The translations under genes were made by a program, and so were the position numbers. The notes beneath the pieces were generated by a model. It was not told the DNA's origin and made no database searches. It saw nothing but the letters and a program-made list of their open reading frames with translations. 20,856 bases of DNA. Origin: Chromera velia. Its lineage: Eukaryota > Sar > Chromeraceae. Location: the NCBI GenBank assembly GCA_018398765.1, contig JAHBMJ010002256.1:1-20856 (forward strand), given 5' to 3'. Of this stretch, positions 19,200 to 20,856 are shown in pieces (the stretch's first letter is position 1; each line of letters starts with the position of its first letter).

Positions 19200-20741
19200 C
19201 TACAGAGGGGTGAGTCTAGCAAGGAGGGGAAAGTGAGAAGAAGATTGCCCATCATCCTTAGAAGCCTTCATGCATTCCTTTACAACTGTCTGTCTCACCT
19301 TGCCCTTAAAGAAAAGTGAGCCAGTGTCTTGTGCCCTACGACCATTCTGCCCACGTTGGGAAGACAGATCGGGCTCGACCCTCAGCGAGCGGACAGAAAT
19401 CAAATCAGCCCAACAAAGCAGCCTGTCTATAGACCTTATGAATTGTTGGCAGCAGTTATTCTTCCAGGCATGCAACATGGCTGCAGGAATAGTGTGTGTT
19501 GTGATGGAAAGAGAGTGCCACCAGTCAGCCACGCAGGAGCAGAGAAAGGCTTTGCAGGGAAGTCTTAGAAGACCAAGAATACAAAGAAAGAGCAAGCAGA
19601 AGCTGCGAGCAGACAAATGGCCATACCAACGGGCAAACTAAAGCTGCAAAGCATTAAGAGCAAGCAGGTTTGCATCCCGGACTGGTAGATATTTAAGGCA
19701 GTAGAGCGCTACGAAGGGCCCGGAGGCTCTAAAGACTGTTACCTGCGTATCAATGCTGAGCGGGCCCATACTCGCAATCAATCTAATTACCCCTCCCAGA
19801 GCCCGTAAAGCAGAAGCAATACGGGACTCAATTGCCTTGTTTAAGCACCCCCCTTCAAAGAAAACATACCCCAGATATTTGTATTCGGATGTCGATTCAA
19901 CTTCCCTCCCACCATACATGACTCTACCTGCAGACTGCCCCAGAGCCAAGGCAGACAGGCACAAGATTTTCATTTTTTTTAAGTTCACAGTCAATCCCTA
20001 TTCCTTGCAATACCCTTCCAAGGCTGAGAACTTCTTTTGCAGATCTGAGACGGAATGAGCAAGGAAACAGAGATCATCCGCATACCCCAGACTACCTAAG
20101 ATACAGTTGTCAAGGAGGACAGGTTTGGGCTCTCTCTCGGGCTCCTCGACGCTGCCCTCCCCCATTCTGCTATCTGACCATCCTACTCCCTCTGTTTCTC
20201 TATCTACAGCCCCCTCGTTCTTACTAACTGAACACACACGGGGAAGGTCATTGATATAGATAAGAAAGAGAATAGGAGAGAGAGCATCACCTTGCTTTAC
20301 CCCAGCGCCCTCCCGAAAACGCAAAGAGTCCCCGTCTACCTTTTTCCAGACCTCCCTGTACATTATACATATCATACACACATCTGCCTCACACACACCT
20401 TCTCAGAGTCTTCTCAGTTTCTGAATTAGCTTACCTCTCGGCACAGTGTCAAAGGCTTTGGAGAAATCAATAAAGCTTGCCAGCAGAGCTTTCTAAGGCT
20501 TTTTTTTTTTAGAGAAGAAAATGGCAGAGACAAGCGCGCCTACTCTTTCCCTCGTTTCCACGGTGATCCCTTGTCTGAAACCTAACTGCCTGTCGTTAAG
20601 CTCAACTTGAGAGTGCACACAGCCGTCCATCAGCAAACCAAAAAGTTTTGCGAAAGGGTTGACAACGTGAATAAGCCTCTATTCATTAGGAGAGGGAGAG
20701 GCAGGGCCTTTAGGGACAGGGCAGATATGCAGCACATTTCA
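19200..20741 (-). mobile_element. Decayed LINE-type (non-LTR) reverse transcriptase
   Basis: A single minus frame from 20741 to 19200 carries ordered reverse transcriptase motifs. These are a start like ICPVPKG (about 20727-20707), QLGFRQG (about 20597-20577), FIDFSKAFDTVPR with the first catalytic Asp (about 20472-20434), GVKQGDALSPILFLIYINDL, LGYADDLCFLA with the catalytic Asp pair, and the thumb-like EYKYLG. This order is typical of LINE polymerases, which copy their RNA at a nicked target. The frame is broken by stops TAG 20679, TAG 20493, TGA 20403, TAG 19998 and TAG 19638, with no frameshift. No endonuclease domain precedes it: similarity fades above about 20741, with about 115 bases of the window left, so the copy is 5'-truncated or diverged there. 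It cannot make an active enzyme under the standard code. Confidence 0.85.
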
Positions 20742-20856
20742 GAAGGGCATACAAAGATATGCATATAATTAAACAAAATAAAAAGTAAAAAACAAGAGAG
20801 CGCCGAGTGCGCAAAACAAAGGTTAAGCCGAGCGGGGGAGATTCTTTCAAAGCCGG
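20742..20856. other. Window edge, nothing recognised
   Basis: AT-rich then GC-richer sequence beyond the 5' end of the LINE relic. No motif seen. Confidence 0.5.

Noticed and set aside
18909..19319. 136-codon + strand frame
   Set aside because: Partly antisense to the LINE relic, no recognised domain, no splice or promoter support.
1..20856. tRNA and rRNA genes
   Set aside because: No cloverleaf or rRNA-like conserved stretch recognised by eye. The B-box-like element near 18650 lacks the rest of a tRNA.

Overview
The window looks like nuclear DNA of a microalgal or protist eukaryote. Genes are broken by many GT-AG introns of roughly 300-640 bases, microsatellites are abundant, and there is a decayed LINE-type reverse transcriptase. 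Intron style and base composition in the gene-rich part would suit a chromerid alveolate such as Chromera velia. That is a guess from general appearance, not an identification.

Layout. 1-960 is AT-rich with two adjacent tandem duplications (72 bp and 171 bp). 1120-2200 holds a decayed protein-kinase-like sequence on the + strand, followed by a proline-rich stretch and four 66-bp tandem repeats. 2713-5134 has no recognisable gene and is AT-rich from about 3880. A short GC-rich patch lies at 5135-5415. 5956-12978 (- strand) is an 11-exon gene for a seven-repeat RCC1-type beta-propeller protein of about 1002 residues. 12979-14014 is a shared upstream region. 14015-17952 (+ strand) is a multi-exon gene for a SpoU/TrmH-family RNA 2'-O-methyltransferase; its last exon carries clear motifs 2 and 3, and its 5' exons are tentative. 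17990-18384 is a long pair of tetranucleotide arrays. 19200-20741 (- strand) is a 5'-truncated LINE reverse transcriptase with five in-frame stops but no frameshift.

The two intact genes are divergent and about 1 kb apart, so they may share a bidirectional promoter. No direct functional link between an RCC1 propeller and an RNA methyltransferase can be shown from sequence. I see no tRNA, rRNA, CRISPR array or bacterial-type operon.

I did not find a clearly new biological system. The best leads are: (i) composite (CT)n-(GT)n repeats that always read in the sense direction of the intron they occupy, in both divergent genes; (ii) introns at nearly the same structural point in five of the seven RCC1 repeats; (iii) a LINE relic whose frame is kept while most of its stops are TAG, at least two at positions where tryptophan is expected. 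All exon joins were made by eye from splice signals, phase continuity and protein motifs.
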